A stretch of DNA of 47,016 nt. It comes from Muribaculaceae bacterium (GTDB lineage: Bacteria; Bacteroidota; Bacteroidia; Bacteroidales; Muribaculaceae). Location: positions 1-47,016 of the forward strand of contig JAIDUH010000068.1 of NCBI GenBank assembly GCA_029060285.1, read 5' to 3'. A program made the translations under genes and the position numbers. Positions 15,929 through 23,683 of this stretch are shown here, piece after piece. Every line of letters begins with the position of its first letter. Position 1 is the first letter of the stretch. The notes under the pieces are model-generated. The model searched no databases and was not told the DNA's origin. It was given only the letters and a program-made list of their open reading frames with translations.

Positions 15929-16411
15929 ATGGAGAGAGAATTTTTCATATTAGCCTTCCGCAATGTGCGACGACGCCTGATGGCACGACATAGCGACGAC
16001 GATGAAGACGCCCTGCAGGATGCCTTCTGCCGCCTCTGGACCCGTCGCGATGACTTCTCATCGCAAGGAGAAGCAGAAGGATTCCTGACAGTAGCTGCCA
16101 GAAACATCACCGTCGACACTCATCGCCATAGGCAAGCGCATCCGGAAACTGATATTGAGAATGCCAATAAATACACCTCGGACGATGACGAAGCATCTTC
16201 CAAAAAGGAGCAAATCCTCGAGATCAAAAGTCTTATCCGGACTTATCTGTCTCCGAGAGACCGAGAAATCCTTGTTCATCGAGACCATGACGGGTGGGAA
16301 TTCGATGAAATTGCATCCCACTATCAAATTTCGGAAGCTAACGCCCGAATGATCGTATCGAGATCGCGTAAGACTATACGTGAAATTTACCTAAAACGAC
16401 AGAAATTATGA
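15929..16411 (+). CDS. ECF-type RNA polymerase sigma factor
   Basis: A 160-residue sigma-70 family protein with only regions 2 and 4. Region 2 includes the helix around DEDALQDAFCRLWTRRDDF (residues about 26-44), and region 4 runs from about 100 with YLSPRDREILVHRDHDG, FDEIASHYQISEANARMIVS and a basic end. The gene overlaps the next start as ATGA at 16408-16411, the usual sign of a sigma with a cognate membrane regulator. The five-gene cluster it heads encodes exported or membrane proteins, so an envelope stress or surface-remodelling regulon is likely. No good -33/-7 promoter was found upstream, and 15650-15928 shows no gene; autoregulation through its own promoter class is possible. Confidence 0.85.
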   Translation: MEREFFILAFRNVRRRLMARHSDDDEDALQDAFCRLWTRRDDFSSQGEAEGFLTVAARNITVDTHRHRQAHPETDIENANKYTSDDDEASSKKEQILEIKSLIRTYLSPRDREILVHRDHDGWEFDEIASHYQISEANARMIVSRSRKTIREIYLKRQKL

Positions 16412-16902
16412 AAGAAAAAAACATACATAAGATCATTGACCTTTATTTTGAAGCTCAGTTGTCACGCCCTGAAGAAGAGGAACTCCTCAGCTTGCTGCTG
16501 GCTTTCAAAGGTGACGACGATATGGTGAAAGAGGCTCTCGCCGTGATGCTTATGGGCAGAAATCCGGCAGTGCTGGCTGAGCATGGCAGGCAAGCGGCCA
16601 TTAAGGCTCCTTTAAAAAGCCGTTTTCCCGGATTCCGTGGCATAAAGCGTGTAGTTGCGGTAGCTTTGGTAGTCATCACTTGTGCCACTCCTCTTTTGTA
16701 TCGTCACTATCATAACTCAGGAGTTGAAATTGAAGGAATGATGGCTTACGTAGGTGGGATAAAGGTGAGCGACCATTCAGAGATAATGAAAATAGTAGAT
16801 GATCAGCTGAATGATATCAGCACGTCTTCAGAATTCTTCTCACAGACGATCGCCTCGGATCTTGATGATATCAGGAATGCATTTAACGAAGAGGGTATAT
16901 GA
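16408..16902 (+). CDS. Probable anti-sigma factor, single-pass membrane protein
   Basis: A 164-residue protein translationally coupled to the ECF sigma gene (ATGA overlap) and to the next gene (ATGA overlap at 16899). Residues 1-70 are cytoplasmic and helical (IHKIIDLYFEAQLSRPEEEELLSLL), where an anti-sigma domain would be; a transmembrane helix follows near 88-103 (VVAVALVVITCATPLLY), then a periplasmic tail of about 60 residues. No zinc motif (HxxxCxxC) is seen. The family is not recognised, so the anti-sigma call rests on position and topology. Confidence 0.65.
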   Translation: MKEKNIHKIIDLYFEAQLSRPEEEELLSLLLAFKGDDDMVKEALAVMLMGRNPAVLAEHGRQAAIKAPLKSRFPGFRGIKRVVAVALVVITCATPLLYRHYHNSGVEIEGMMAYVGGIKVSDHSEIMKIVDDQLNDISTSSEFFSQTIASDLDDIRNAFNEEGI

Positions 16903-17363
16903 AACATAATTTGTATAGATGGATAGCATTCTCAGTTATCCTGGTGTTTAGCCTTGCCAGTTCGATTGCCTCGGGCGAGAACTTGAATGTCTCCCCTTTC
17001 TTTAAAGAGGATTTCGCCAAGAGCCCAGCCGTCACAATGGTATCTTTTTCCGGAAAGCAGACTGATTGGAAGGGTTTGGCTGTCTATAAAAGCGTATCGG
17101 TGGCAGGCGATAATGAAAAGGCAGATGCTATCGCAAGGGGTGTGAAAAAAGATGGGGCAAAAGCCGATTTCAAGGAGACTTCATTTAGGGATGGGAAACT
17201 ATATTTCGGGTTCTACGGACTCGGTGGGGAAGGCCAGCATAGAAGATATCTTTTTTATCTTGATATGCGTCCAAAAGGGAAAGACAAGACGACACTTGTA
17301 TATATCGAAGGGGATTGGTCGGCAGACGAAGTTAAGGAAATGATAACCAAAAAAATCAAATAA
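16899..17363 (+). CDS. Exported DUF6108-like protein
   Basis: A 154-residue protein with a signal peptide (to about SIASGEN). The body (LAVYKSVSVAGDNEKADAI, KKDGAKADFKETSFRDGKLY, FGFYGLGG, RYLFYLDMR, LVYIEGDWSADEVKEMI) matches the pattern I remember for DUF6108 proteins, which occur in Bacteroides ECF sigma operons. Function is unknown. It overlaps the anti-sigma-like gene by 4 nt and is followed after 1 nt by an outer-membrane-type gene, so it belongs to the sigma operon. Confidence 0.7.
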   Translation: MKHNLYRWIAFSVILVFSLASSIASGENLNVSPFFKEDFAKSPAVTMVSFSGKQTDWKGLAVYKSVSVAGDNEKADAIARGVKKDGAKADFKETSFRDGKLYFGFYGLGGEGQHRRYLFYLDMRPKGKDKTTLVYIEGDWSADEVKEMITKKIK

Positions 17364-17364
17364 C

Positions 17365-18252
17365 ATGAGGGATTTATTATTGACCATAATATTGATTGCA
17401 GTCCCGGTCTGCAATGCCATGGCACAGATGCCGGAAACTCCTGACACAGTGAAAATTATTGATAATGCAGAAAAAATCCTCGTGTCGCGCGATGCAGACA
17501 CTACCCTGATAGAGATAGAGAGCGACAACAAAAAAGGTAAGGAACTCTTTTCTTATTCTGTCACAGTCAAAGATTCCATAGCTGATGACTATGACTCGTC
17601 GATTGACTTCGAAATTCCTTTTGGAATAGGGAAAGACAAGTCAAAGCATAAAAAATCTTCTCGGCTCAGGACTTCGATATTCTTCCTTGGGCATCCCTAC
17701 ATAGGGCAAAGATTCAACTATTCAGATAAGGGAAATGTCAAGAATTCAATAGAACTTGGATTCAGAGAAATCGTAGGTATAGAGTGGAGCAGGGGGAGGT
17801 GTACACCCACCTTCTCAATGGGAGTTGGAATTGGGGCTCAATGGTATGGAGCTCAAGATGGATTTGCATATAAGCGTATTGGATCTAAATTGGTTCTGTT
17901 TCCTGTAGAGGATGACTGTTCGGTCAAATCTACTTGGATGAATGTAGTAAATTTCCAAGTTCCGTTGCTGCTTACCCTCCCGATGGGATGTGACGTAAAA
18001 TTCACTTTAGGCGGGATTGGATGTTTCAATACATTCGCACTTGCTCAAACAGAGCTTGCAAATGGCCCGACAAAAATCAAAACCACCTACAAAGGTCTAC
18101 AGCAACGTCTTTTCACTGCAGAATTAATGTGCTCTCTCGGACTCTTCGACATATTGGGAGTCTATGCATCTTGGAGTCCGATGACTCTTTTCCAAGCACC
18201 ATACGGACCTCAACTTAAATCCTGGAGCATCGGAGCCACTTTCAATTTCTAA
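17365..18252 (+). CDS. Putative outer-membrane beta-barrel protein, paralogue A
   Basis: A 295-residue protein with a signal peptide (ending AMAQ). Residues 22-90 form an acidic, strand-rich head (PDTVKIIDNAEKILVSRD), and residues about 100-295 alternate short hydrophobic strands and turns, ending GATFNF with the terminal Phe typical of BAM-inserted barrels. It is homologous to the next gene in both parts: PDT..I.....K.......T..I head and the late Y.SWSPM / YVRYSPM strand. Function is unknown. Fourth gene of the ECF sigma operon. Confidence 0.65.
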   Translation: MRDLLLTIILIAVPVCNAMAQMPETPDTVKIIDNAEKILVSRDADTTLIEIESDNKKGKELFSYSVTVKDSIADDYDSSIDFEIPFGIGKDKSKHKKSSRLRTSIFFLGHPYIGQRFNYSDKGNVKNSIELGFREIVGIEWSRGRCTPTFSMGVGIGAQWYGAQDGFAYKRIGSKLVLFPVEDDCSVKSTWMNVVNFQVPLLLTLPMGCDVKFTLGGIGCFNTFALAQTELANGPTKIKTTYKGLQQRLFTAELMCSLGLFDILGVYASWSPMTLFQAPYGPQLKSWSIGATFNF

Positions 18253-18267
18253 TCAATAGCTAATCAT

Positions 18268-19170
18268 ATGAAAACATTACGATATATCTTTGTCCTCTCC
18301 CTTCTTTTCTCTATCAAGACGCTTGCATATAGCGAAGTTCCTGACACCCTGATTGCTGTGGATTCCCCATCGAAAGTAATCATCACTGAAAGTTCCGAAG
18401 GCACAAAGATCACTGTGACCGACAATGAGAACGGAGCTGAAGAATCTCATTTTATAGCATATACTCCGGGAGCAAATGTAAAGACTTCACGAAAATCGTC
18501 AGTCTCATTATTTAATATTCCCGGACTTGACTGCATGAACAGACAGGAAAAATGCGGACGCTCAGGAAGCAGATGGCTGTTGGGAATGGAGGGTGTTTGT
18601 ATAGGATTAAATGAGGCTCACGCCCAGACTGGAGGAGGCGGTCTGCAATGGTCGAAGTCATTTGAAATCAGTTGGCTGAGTTGTTTGAATATTGGTTATT
18701 CGTTTAATAGGTCGCGTATATATCTCGGTCTCGGATTCGACTGGAGGAATTACAAGGCTACAGCTGACAGGCGCTGGCTCGTTGCAACCGAAGCAGGGGG
18801 CGTAGAATGGGGGGAGGCACCCGAAGGAGTACACGTAAGATACTCACGCCTGAAAGTTTTCAGCCTGCAAATGCCATTGTTGTATGAATGGAGAGTTCCA
18901 AAATCGAGATTGAAACTCAAGCTTGGTCCCATACTCAATTTCAACACGTATTCTTCTATCAAAGGGGTTTATGATGACTCTTTCGGCAACCGTTGCGAAT
19001 TTTTCACGAAGGAATTCAAACGAAATCCAACGACATTGGACTTTTTCGGAGCAATTTCATATCACAACGCACTTGGCATCTACGTCCGATATTCACCAAT
19101 GAAGGTCTTGAAAGACCCCTCCCCCATCAACTTCACTCCCTTCACCATAGGAATCGGATTTATCATATGA
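18268..19170 (+). CDS. Putative outer-membrane beta-barrel protein, paralogue B
   Basis: A 300-residue protein with a signal peptide (about residues 1-21) and the same layout as its neighbour at 17365: an acidic head (PDTLIAVDSPSKVIITESS) and a C-terminal barrel ending GIGFII. Tandem duplication followed by divergence is the likely origin. It is the last gene of the sigma operon, 15 nt after paralogue A. The two may be partner barrels or alternative surface proteins under the ECF sigma; neither is recognised as a named family. Confidence 0.65.
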   Translation: MKTLRYIFVLSLLFSIKTLAYSEVPDTLIAVDSPSKVIITESSEGTKITVTDNENGAEESHFIAYTPGANVKTSRKSSVSLFNIPGLDCMNRQEKCGRSGSRWLLGMEGVCIGLNEAHAQTGGGGLQWSKSFEISWLSCLNIGYSFNRSRIYLGLGFDWRNYKATADRRWLVATEAGGVEWGEAPEGVHVRYSRLKVFSLQMPLLYEWRVPKSRLKLKLGPILNFNTYSSIKGVYDDSFGNRCEFFTKEFKRNPTTLDFFGAISYHNALGIYVRYSPMKVLKDPSPINFTPFTIGIGFII

Positions 19171-19367
19171 TCATAAATTGATATACCCTCTCACATGCCG
19201 GGCTTGCCAAACGAATAAATGGGCCTCAAGCTATACGTGCCGTTGCTTCGGCGAATGCTGCAAATCCTATCTCAATACTCATAATACTCATACCTTGCCA
19301 CAGTATCTCCTTACCTTAGAATCCGATCTAAAACAGCTTCTTTAATAAGAAATTTATCAATGAAGAG

Positions 19368-19398
19368 TTTTATATGTCAATGGAAATATGTAAATTTG
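19368..19398 (+). promoter_or_regulatory. Promoter of the GH30 gene
   Basis: TTTT (19368-19371, one base from TTTG) and TAAATTTG (19391-19398) are 19 bp apart, and the ATG follows at 19421. The 19171-19360 stretch upstream holds no recognisable gene. Confidence 0.55.
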
Positions 19399-19420
19399 CA
19401 ATTTACTAAAAATCTAAGAC

Positions 19421-20917
19421 ATGAAACAGTATGCAATATTGATAGGATTGATGCTTCCCGTAATGGGGATGGCTCAGAATGTAAGCTGGTATTCCTCTTC
19501 AGATAATGATTTCTGGAGAAAGGGGAAAAATCTGAAGATGGAGGGAAAGGCTTCGCAAACTCCTGTGATAACAATCGGTTCTGCTGACAAAGGTCATAAA
19601 ATGAAACACTGGGGCACGACATTCAACGAACTCGACTGGGATGCATTCATAGCCCTTTCACGTGATGATCAGGACAGGCTCATGCACAATCTCTTTTCGC
19701 CGGATGGCGACCTGAGATTCACGCGTGGACGAATCGGGATGAACTGCAACGACTATGGTAGAAGTTGGTTTAGCTGTGATGAAGTGGAAGGAGATTTCGA
19801 ATTGAAATATTTCAATATAGACCGCGACAAGACAAGTATCATCCCTCTTATCCGCGCTGCGCAGAAATATAATCCGGACCTTACTTTTTGGACATCTCCA
19901 TGGTCTCCACCAAGTTGGATGAAGATAAATGGGGACTATCCGGTAAGGAGCAGCGAATATAACACGATGGATCCGCGTAAGGATTATTTCCTTTTCAGTG
20001 AGGCAGTGGAAATGAATGAAGACCAGAAGAAACTTTCTGAGGAAAGAAAAGACCGGTTTCCACGAAGACTCGCAACTCAGGATTATTTCATTCAAGATCC
20101 ACGCTACCTACAGACGTATGCAAACTATTTCAGCAAGTTCGTAGATGCATATGAGGCTGAAGATGTCCCAATCGACATGGTAGTCTATCAGAACGAGGCG
20201 TACAGCTATACTCCATATCCAGGCTGTGCCTGGACAGCGGAAGGAACTGTGCGGTTCAACCGTGACTATCTTGCCCCGACACTTCAGAAAAAGAATCCGG
20301 ATGTTAAAATATATCTCGGAACTTTCAACACCAATCGTCAGGATCATGTAGAGAAAGTGCTTTCCGACCCTGTTCTTCGAAGTCAGCTTTCTGGATTGGC
20401 ATTCCAGTGGGAAGGGCGAGAGATCCTTCCTGCCATAAGAGAGCAGTATCCGGAATTCAGCTATATATGCTCTGAAAGCGAATGCGGAAACGGAGATATG
20501 GACTGGAAAGCCGGAGAACATACATTCTTCCTGATAGGAGACAACATTGGCAAGGGATGCGATGAATGGTATAACTGGAATTTCCTTCTTCCGAAGAGGG
20601 GACGAAGCCAATGGGGCTGGGAGCAGAATGCACTTGTGGAGCTTGATCCGGAGACCCACACAGTGCGCTACACTCCGGAATATTATGCTGTGAAGCATTT
20701 TTCCAATGTTGTAGATCAAGGAGCGGAGATACTGGGATATGAATGTAATGATAATAAGCGGACATCTATATTAGTGGCAAGGAATCCTGATGGCAAGTAT
20801 GTTGCTGTTGCGGGCAATTTCACTGATGACGCCCAGCCAATGACAATAGAAATAAATGGTAAATATCTGAATATTAATCTTCCTGCCCATTCATTCAATA
20901 CCTATATAGTAAACTGA
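19421..20917 (+). CDS. Exported glycoside hydrolase family 30 enzyme
   Basis: A 498-residue protein with a signal peptide (MKQYAILIGLMLPVMGMAQ) and a GH30 (beta/alpha)8 barrel plus side beta-sandwich. Key segments are WGTTFNELDWDAF, RFTRGRIGMNCNDYG, FWTSPWSPPSWMKING, the acid/base Glu259 in VVYQNEAYSY, and the nucleophile, Glu352 or Glu354, in ICSESECGNG. After the barrel come NWNFLLP, TPEYYAVKHFSNVV and a C-terminal sandwich. The family includes beta-glucosylceramidases, beta-1,6-glucanases and xylanases; a beta-1,6-glucanase or glucosylceramidase-like role is plausible but the subfamily is not assigned. It has its own promoter and no sugar-uptake partner nearby. Confidence 0.88.
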   Translation: MKQYAILIGLMLPVMGMAQNVSWYSSSDNDFWRKGKNLKMEGKASQTPVITIGSADKGHKMKHWGTTFNELDWDAFIALSRDDQDRLMHNLFSPDGDLRFTRGRIGMNCNDYGRSWFSCDEVEGDFELKYFNIDRDKTSIIPLIRAAQKYNPDLTFWTSPWSPPSWMKINGDYPVRSSEYNTMDPRKDYFLFSEAVEMNEDQKKLSEERKDRFPRRLATQDYFIQDPRYLQTYANYFSKFVDAYEAEDVPIDMVVYQNEAYSYTPYPGCAWTAEGTVRFNRDYLAPTLQKKNPDVKIYLGTFNTNRQDHVEKVLSDPVLRSQLSGLAFQWEGREILPAIREQYPEFSYICSESECGNGDMDWKAGEHTFFLIGDNIGKGCDEWYNWNFLLPKRGRSQWGWEQNALVELDPETHTVRYTPEYYAVKHFSNVVDQGAEILGYECNDNKRTSILVARNPDGKYVAVAGNFTDDAQPMTIEINGKYLNINLPAHSFNTYIVN

Positions 20918-20945
20918 TACTCGCGTATAGTAAACTGACACTCGC
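20905..20945. repeat. Two-copy 20-bp tandem repeat across the GH30 stop codon
   Basis: TATAGTAAACTGATACTCGC (20905-20924) is repeated at 20926-20945 with one mismatch. The first copy includes the GH30 stop codon, so duplication happened at the junction with the relic that follows. Confidence 0.75.
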
Positions 20946-20947
20946 AA

Positions 20948-21025
20948 GCGGAAAGCAAGACCGGCGCCATAACCTACGGAAACTATCTCATGTGGAATAC
21001 CGCCGTCAAGCATTTGAGAGCGTAA
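20948..21025 (+). pseudogene. Relic of the C-terminus of a HAD phosphatase gene
   Basis: The frame from 20948 reads ESKTGAITYGNYLMWNTAVK and stops at 21023. KTGAITYGN matches CKTCAVTYGN in the HAD gene at 1258-1896, and the DNA matches closely over about 28 nt around 20955-20982. The last block of HAD motif IV and the tail remain while everything before it is missing, so this is a decayed gene end, not a small protein. Confidence 0.6.
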
Positions 21026-21122
21026 CGCACTTCAAACTTAATTTCAAGTAAGAATCCATTCTCGATAATATGCGTTTATTTTGATCAGATGCTTAATAGT
21101 TTAACGTAAAATTAATACTTTC

Positions 21123-21935
21123 ATGAAGTTAAATCTGTTCCCTATCGATATTAGCATGAATTATAGGCCGTTTCTAAAGGCGGCTTTCGCAATGGCAGAA
21201 GAGGCCGGAGACATCCATATGCGTTATTTCCGCACTCACAACCTGCAGCAATCTACCAAACTTAACGACAGCGATGTCGTCACAATCGCCGACAAGGAGG
21301 CGGAGGCTGCAATTCTCAACTATATCCATACTAATTTTCCTGATCATGGAATCATATCGGAAGAAGCCGGACGTGATCATGAGGACAGGGAATGGCGTTG
21401 GGTGATCGACCCTCTTGACGGCACCACAAATTTTGCTATGGGTCTTCCGCCATTCTGTGTTTCTATCGCCTTGGAGCATAAGAAAGAAGCTGTAATAGGT
21501 GTAGTCTATGTCCCTTATCTGCAAGAATGCTTTTATGCGGTGAAGGGGGGCGGGGCGTGGCTCAATGGCAAACCTATTCACTGCTCCGAAAAAGCGGAGA
21601 TGTCAAAAGCTGTAGTCGCTACCGGAATGCCCTACGACCGCAATGACAATTCCGATAACAATCTCACTGAAATAAGCCGAATGGCATTTCGCGTCAGGGG
21701 TATCCGGCGAATGGGATCCGCCGCTATTGATCTTTGCTACACAGCTGCCGGATTTTTTGATGCTTATTGGGAACTGAATCTCAACAGGTGGGATGTGGCA
21801 GCAGGGCAACTTATTGCAACGGAAGCCGGAGCCATCGTTGAATCTATACGCTCAGACCGCAATCATTCTATTCTTGCGTCAAATCCCAACATCATTGACT
21901 CGATGCGCCAAATACTTTCCCCTGAAACAATTTAA
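21123..21935 (+). CDS. Inositol monophosphatase family protein
   Basis: A 270-residue cytoplasmic Mg2+-dependent phosphatase of the SuhB/IMPase fold. Metal-binding motifs are IISEEAG near residue 78 (Glu), IDPLDGTTNF near 96-105, and the late WDVAAGQLIATEAGA near 222. It probably hydrolyses inositol-1-phosphate or a similar sugar phosphate. The start may be 21123 or ATG 21156 (MNYRPFLKAAF); the shorter form fits the usual family length of about 260. It is followed closely by FKBP (31 nt). Confidence 0.88.
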   Translation: MKLNLFPIDISMNYRPFLKAAFAMAEEAGDIHMRYFRTHNLQQSTKLNDSDVVTIADKEAEAAILNYIHTNFPDHGIISEEAGRDHEDREWRWVIDPLDGTTNFAMGLPPFCVSIALEHKKEAVIGVVYVPYLQECFYAVKGGGAWLNGKPIHCSEKAEMSKAVVATGMPYDRNDNSDNNLTEISRMAFRVRGIRRMGSAAIDLCYTAAGFFDAYWELNLNRWDVAAGQLIATEAGAIVESIRSDRNHSILASNPNIIDSMRQILSPETI

Positions 21936-21966
21936 ATCAACAAAGTAACTAACAATATTATGATAT

Positions 21967-22371
21967 ATGGGAAAAGAGAAGAAAGAATACGCGGAGAAGA
22001 ATAAGGCATGGCTGGAAGAGAAAGCTCACGAGACGGGAGTTCAGGCTCTTGATGGCGGAGTGTATTATCGTGTGATTAAGTCGGGGAATGCAGACGGAAG
22101 AACACCTGACAGGAATAGTGTAGTGACGGCGCATTATACAGGGAAGACAATCAATGGTAAACAGTTTGACAGTAGTCTTGGTGGAGTTGCACCGGCATTT
22201 CGTCTAAAGGATTTGATTGAAGGTTGGATTATTGCATTGCAGCAGATGCATGTTGGAGACAAGTGGGAATTATATATTCCTGCCGATAAGGGATACGGGA
22301 AATTCAGTCAACCCGGGATTCCGGGAGGCTCCACCCTGATTTTTGAAATAGAACTGCTTGGGATAGCATAG
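21967..22371 (+). CDS. FKBP-type peptidyl-prolyl cis-trans isomerase
   Basis: A 134-residue protein without a signal peptide. Residues 1-45 are a charged helix, and residues about 46-134 are the FKBP domain: SVVTAHYTGKTINGKQFDSS, FRLKDLIEGWIIALQQMHVG, KWELYIPADKGYG and STLIFEIELLGI. It accelerates proline isomerisation in protein folding, here apparently in the cytoplasm, unlike the many lipid-anchored FKBPs of Bacteroidetes. Confidence 0.92.
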   Translation: MGKEKKEYAEKNKAWLEEKAHETGVQALDGGVYYRVIKSGNADGRTPDRNSVVTAHYTGKTINGKQFDSSLGGVAPAFRLKDLIEGWIIALQQMHVGDKWELYIPADKGYGKFSQPGIPGGSTLIFEIELLGIA

Positions 22372-22433
22372 CAAATCAACTCCTGAAGGGATTTCTACGT
22401 TATAATATTACATCACAATAAAAATTTACTACT

Positions 22434-22736
22434 ATGGATTTTATAACAGAAAAAGACCGTATTTATGCCACCGACCCTTCAGGTAATATAATAGCTGAAG
22501 TGACGTTTCCTACAGCAGACGGAATATCGACAATCGACCATACATTTGTGGACCCTTCTCTGAGAGGAGAAGGGATTGCAGGGAAATTAGTTAAACTTGC
22601 GGCAGACAAAATCTTGTCTGAGGGCAATAAGATAGCTGCCACATGCTCATATGCTGTAGCATGGTTTAAGCGTCATCCTGAATACCATTTAGTATGCTCC
22701 GGTCCGGTCGCATGCAGAATCGACCGAAGAAAATAA
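22434..22736 (+). CDS. Small GNAT-fold N-acetyltransferase, NATD1/YjdJ-like
   Basis: A 100-residue single domain of the Acetyltransf_CG (PF14542-like) type. The segments IAEVTFPTADGISTIDHTFV, DPSLRGEGIAGKLVKLAAD and ATCSYAVAWFKRHPEY are the core: R-G-E-G-I-A binds acetyl-CoA and the C-S-Y-A-V..F block ends the fold. Acceptor unknown. It is 9 nt before the esterase gene at 22746. Confidence 0.88.
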   Translation: MDFITEKDRIYATDPSGNIIAEVTFPTADGISTIDHTFVDPSLRGEGIAGKLVKLAADKILSEGNKIAATCSYAVAWFKRHPEYHLVCSGPVACRIDRRK

Positions 22737-22745
22737 TACTGTTTT

Positions 22746-23591
22746 ATGGGAAAGTTATTGGAACGGCATAAGGCAGTGCATCATTTCGGCAATCTGCCCG
22801 GCAACGGCATCGTGGAGCATTGCTCTATGAGCAGTGACATATTGGGTGTCAATAAGGATTTTTCAATTTATTTGCCAAACGGATATGAAGACAACGACCG
22901 GCGTTATCCGGTCCTATATCTGTTCCACCCGGCAGGAGGCACACATGAGATGTGGATAAGCATGGGCAATCTGCCGCAGATAGCCGACGATGCCATCCGC
23001 TCGGGAATGGCAGTGCCGATGATCATCGTAATGCCGGATGCAGGCGGAAACGGAGATTTTCATCTCGGGCAACATTTGGGCTACTTTTCTGTGCCGGGCT
23101 GGGACTATGAGGCATACTTTCACAAAGAACTTATTCCGCTGATAGATTCTACCTATAGAACTATTGCGGATAAAAAGCACCGTGCCATTACCGGAGCCTC
23201 AATGGGTGGAGAGGCTGCAATCGCCTATGCCCAGAAACATCCGGAACTATATGGAGCGTCGTGTGCCATGAGCGGAATCCTCGGACATCCGGAGCAAAGC
23301 CAGATGGCTCAGACTGACAAAGACTATGCAGCATCGTTAATTACTAATGATCCATCCGCATTCGTGAAGAACGCCACGCCACAGACTATCGACCAGCTTA
23401 AGAGTATAAGATGGTACGCCGATTGCGGCGACTGCGACTACTTCTATGAAGGGAATGTAGAGTTCTTTCTCGCAATGAAGACTAAGGGTGTCCCAATCGA
23501 CTACCGAATGCGCAGCGGAGTACACGGCTGGTATTACTGGATCACCGGCCTTGCACCGATCCTGCATTTCCTATCCATCGGATTTGAATAA
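22746..23591 (+). CDS. Esterase D-like alpha/beta hydrolase
   Basis: A 281-residue enzyme of the PF00756 esterase group, related to feruloyl/acetyl esterases and trehalose mycolyltransferases. The nucleophile is in TGASMGGEAA (Ser near 153), Asp is in ADCGDCDYFYEGN near 224, and His in GVHGWYYW near 260. Unlike many relatives in polysaccharide loci it has no signal peptide, so it probably acts in the cytoplasm on a small ester. It is co-directional with the GNAT gene, 9 nt away. Confidence 0.85.
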   Translation: MGKLLERHKAVHHFGNLPGNGIVEHCSMSSDILGVNKDFSIYLPNGYEDNDRRYPVLYLFHPAGGTHEMWISMGNLPQIADDAIRSGMAVPMIIVMPDAGGNGDFHLGQHLGYFSVPGWDYEAYFHKELIPLIDSTYRTIADKKHRAITGASMGGEAAIAYAQKHPELYGASCAMSGILGHPEQSQMAQTDKDYAASLITNDPSAFVKNATPQTIDQLKSIRWYADCGDCDYFYEGNVEFFLAMKTKGVPIDYRMRSGVHGWYYWITGLAPILHFLSIGFE

Positions 23592-23683
23592 ATGCTTTCA
23601 CCGTTATGATAAAAGTGTCCTGAAATACCCTAAAGGGTAAGTTGAGGCATTTATATCTTCCAATTCTTACAAAAGTCAGGCAG

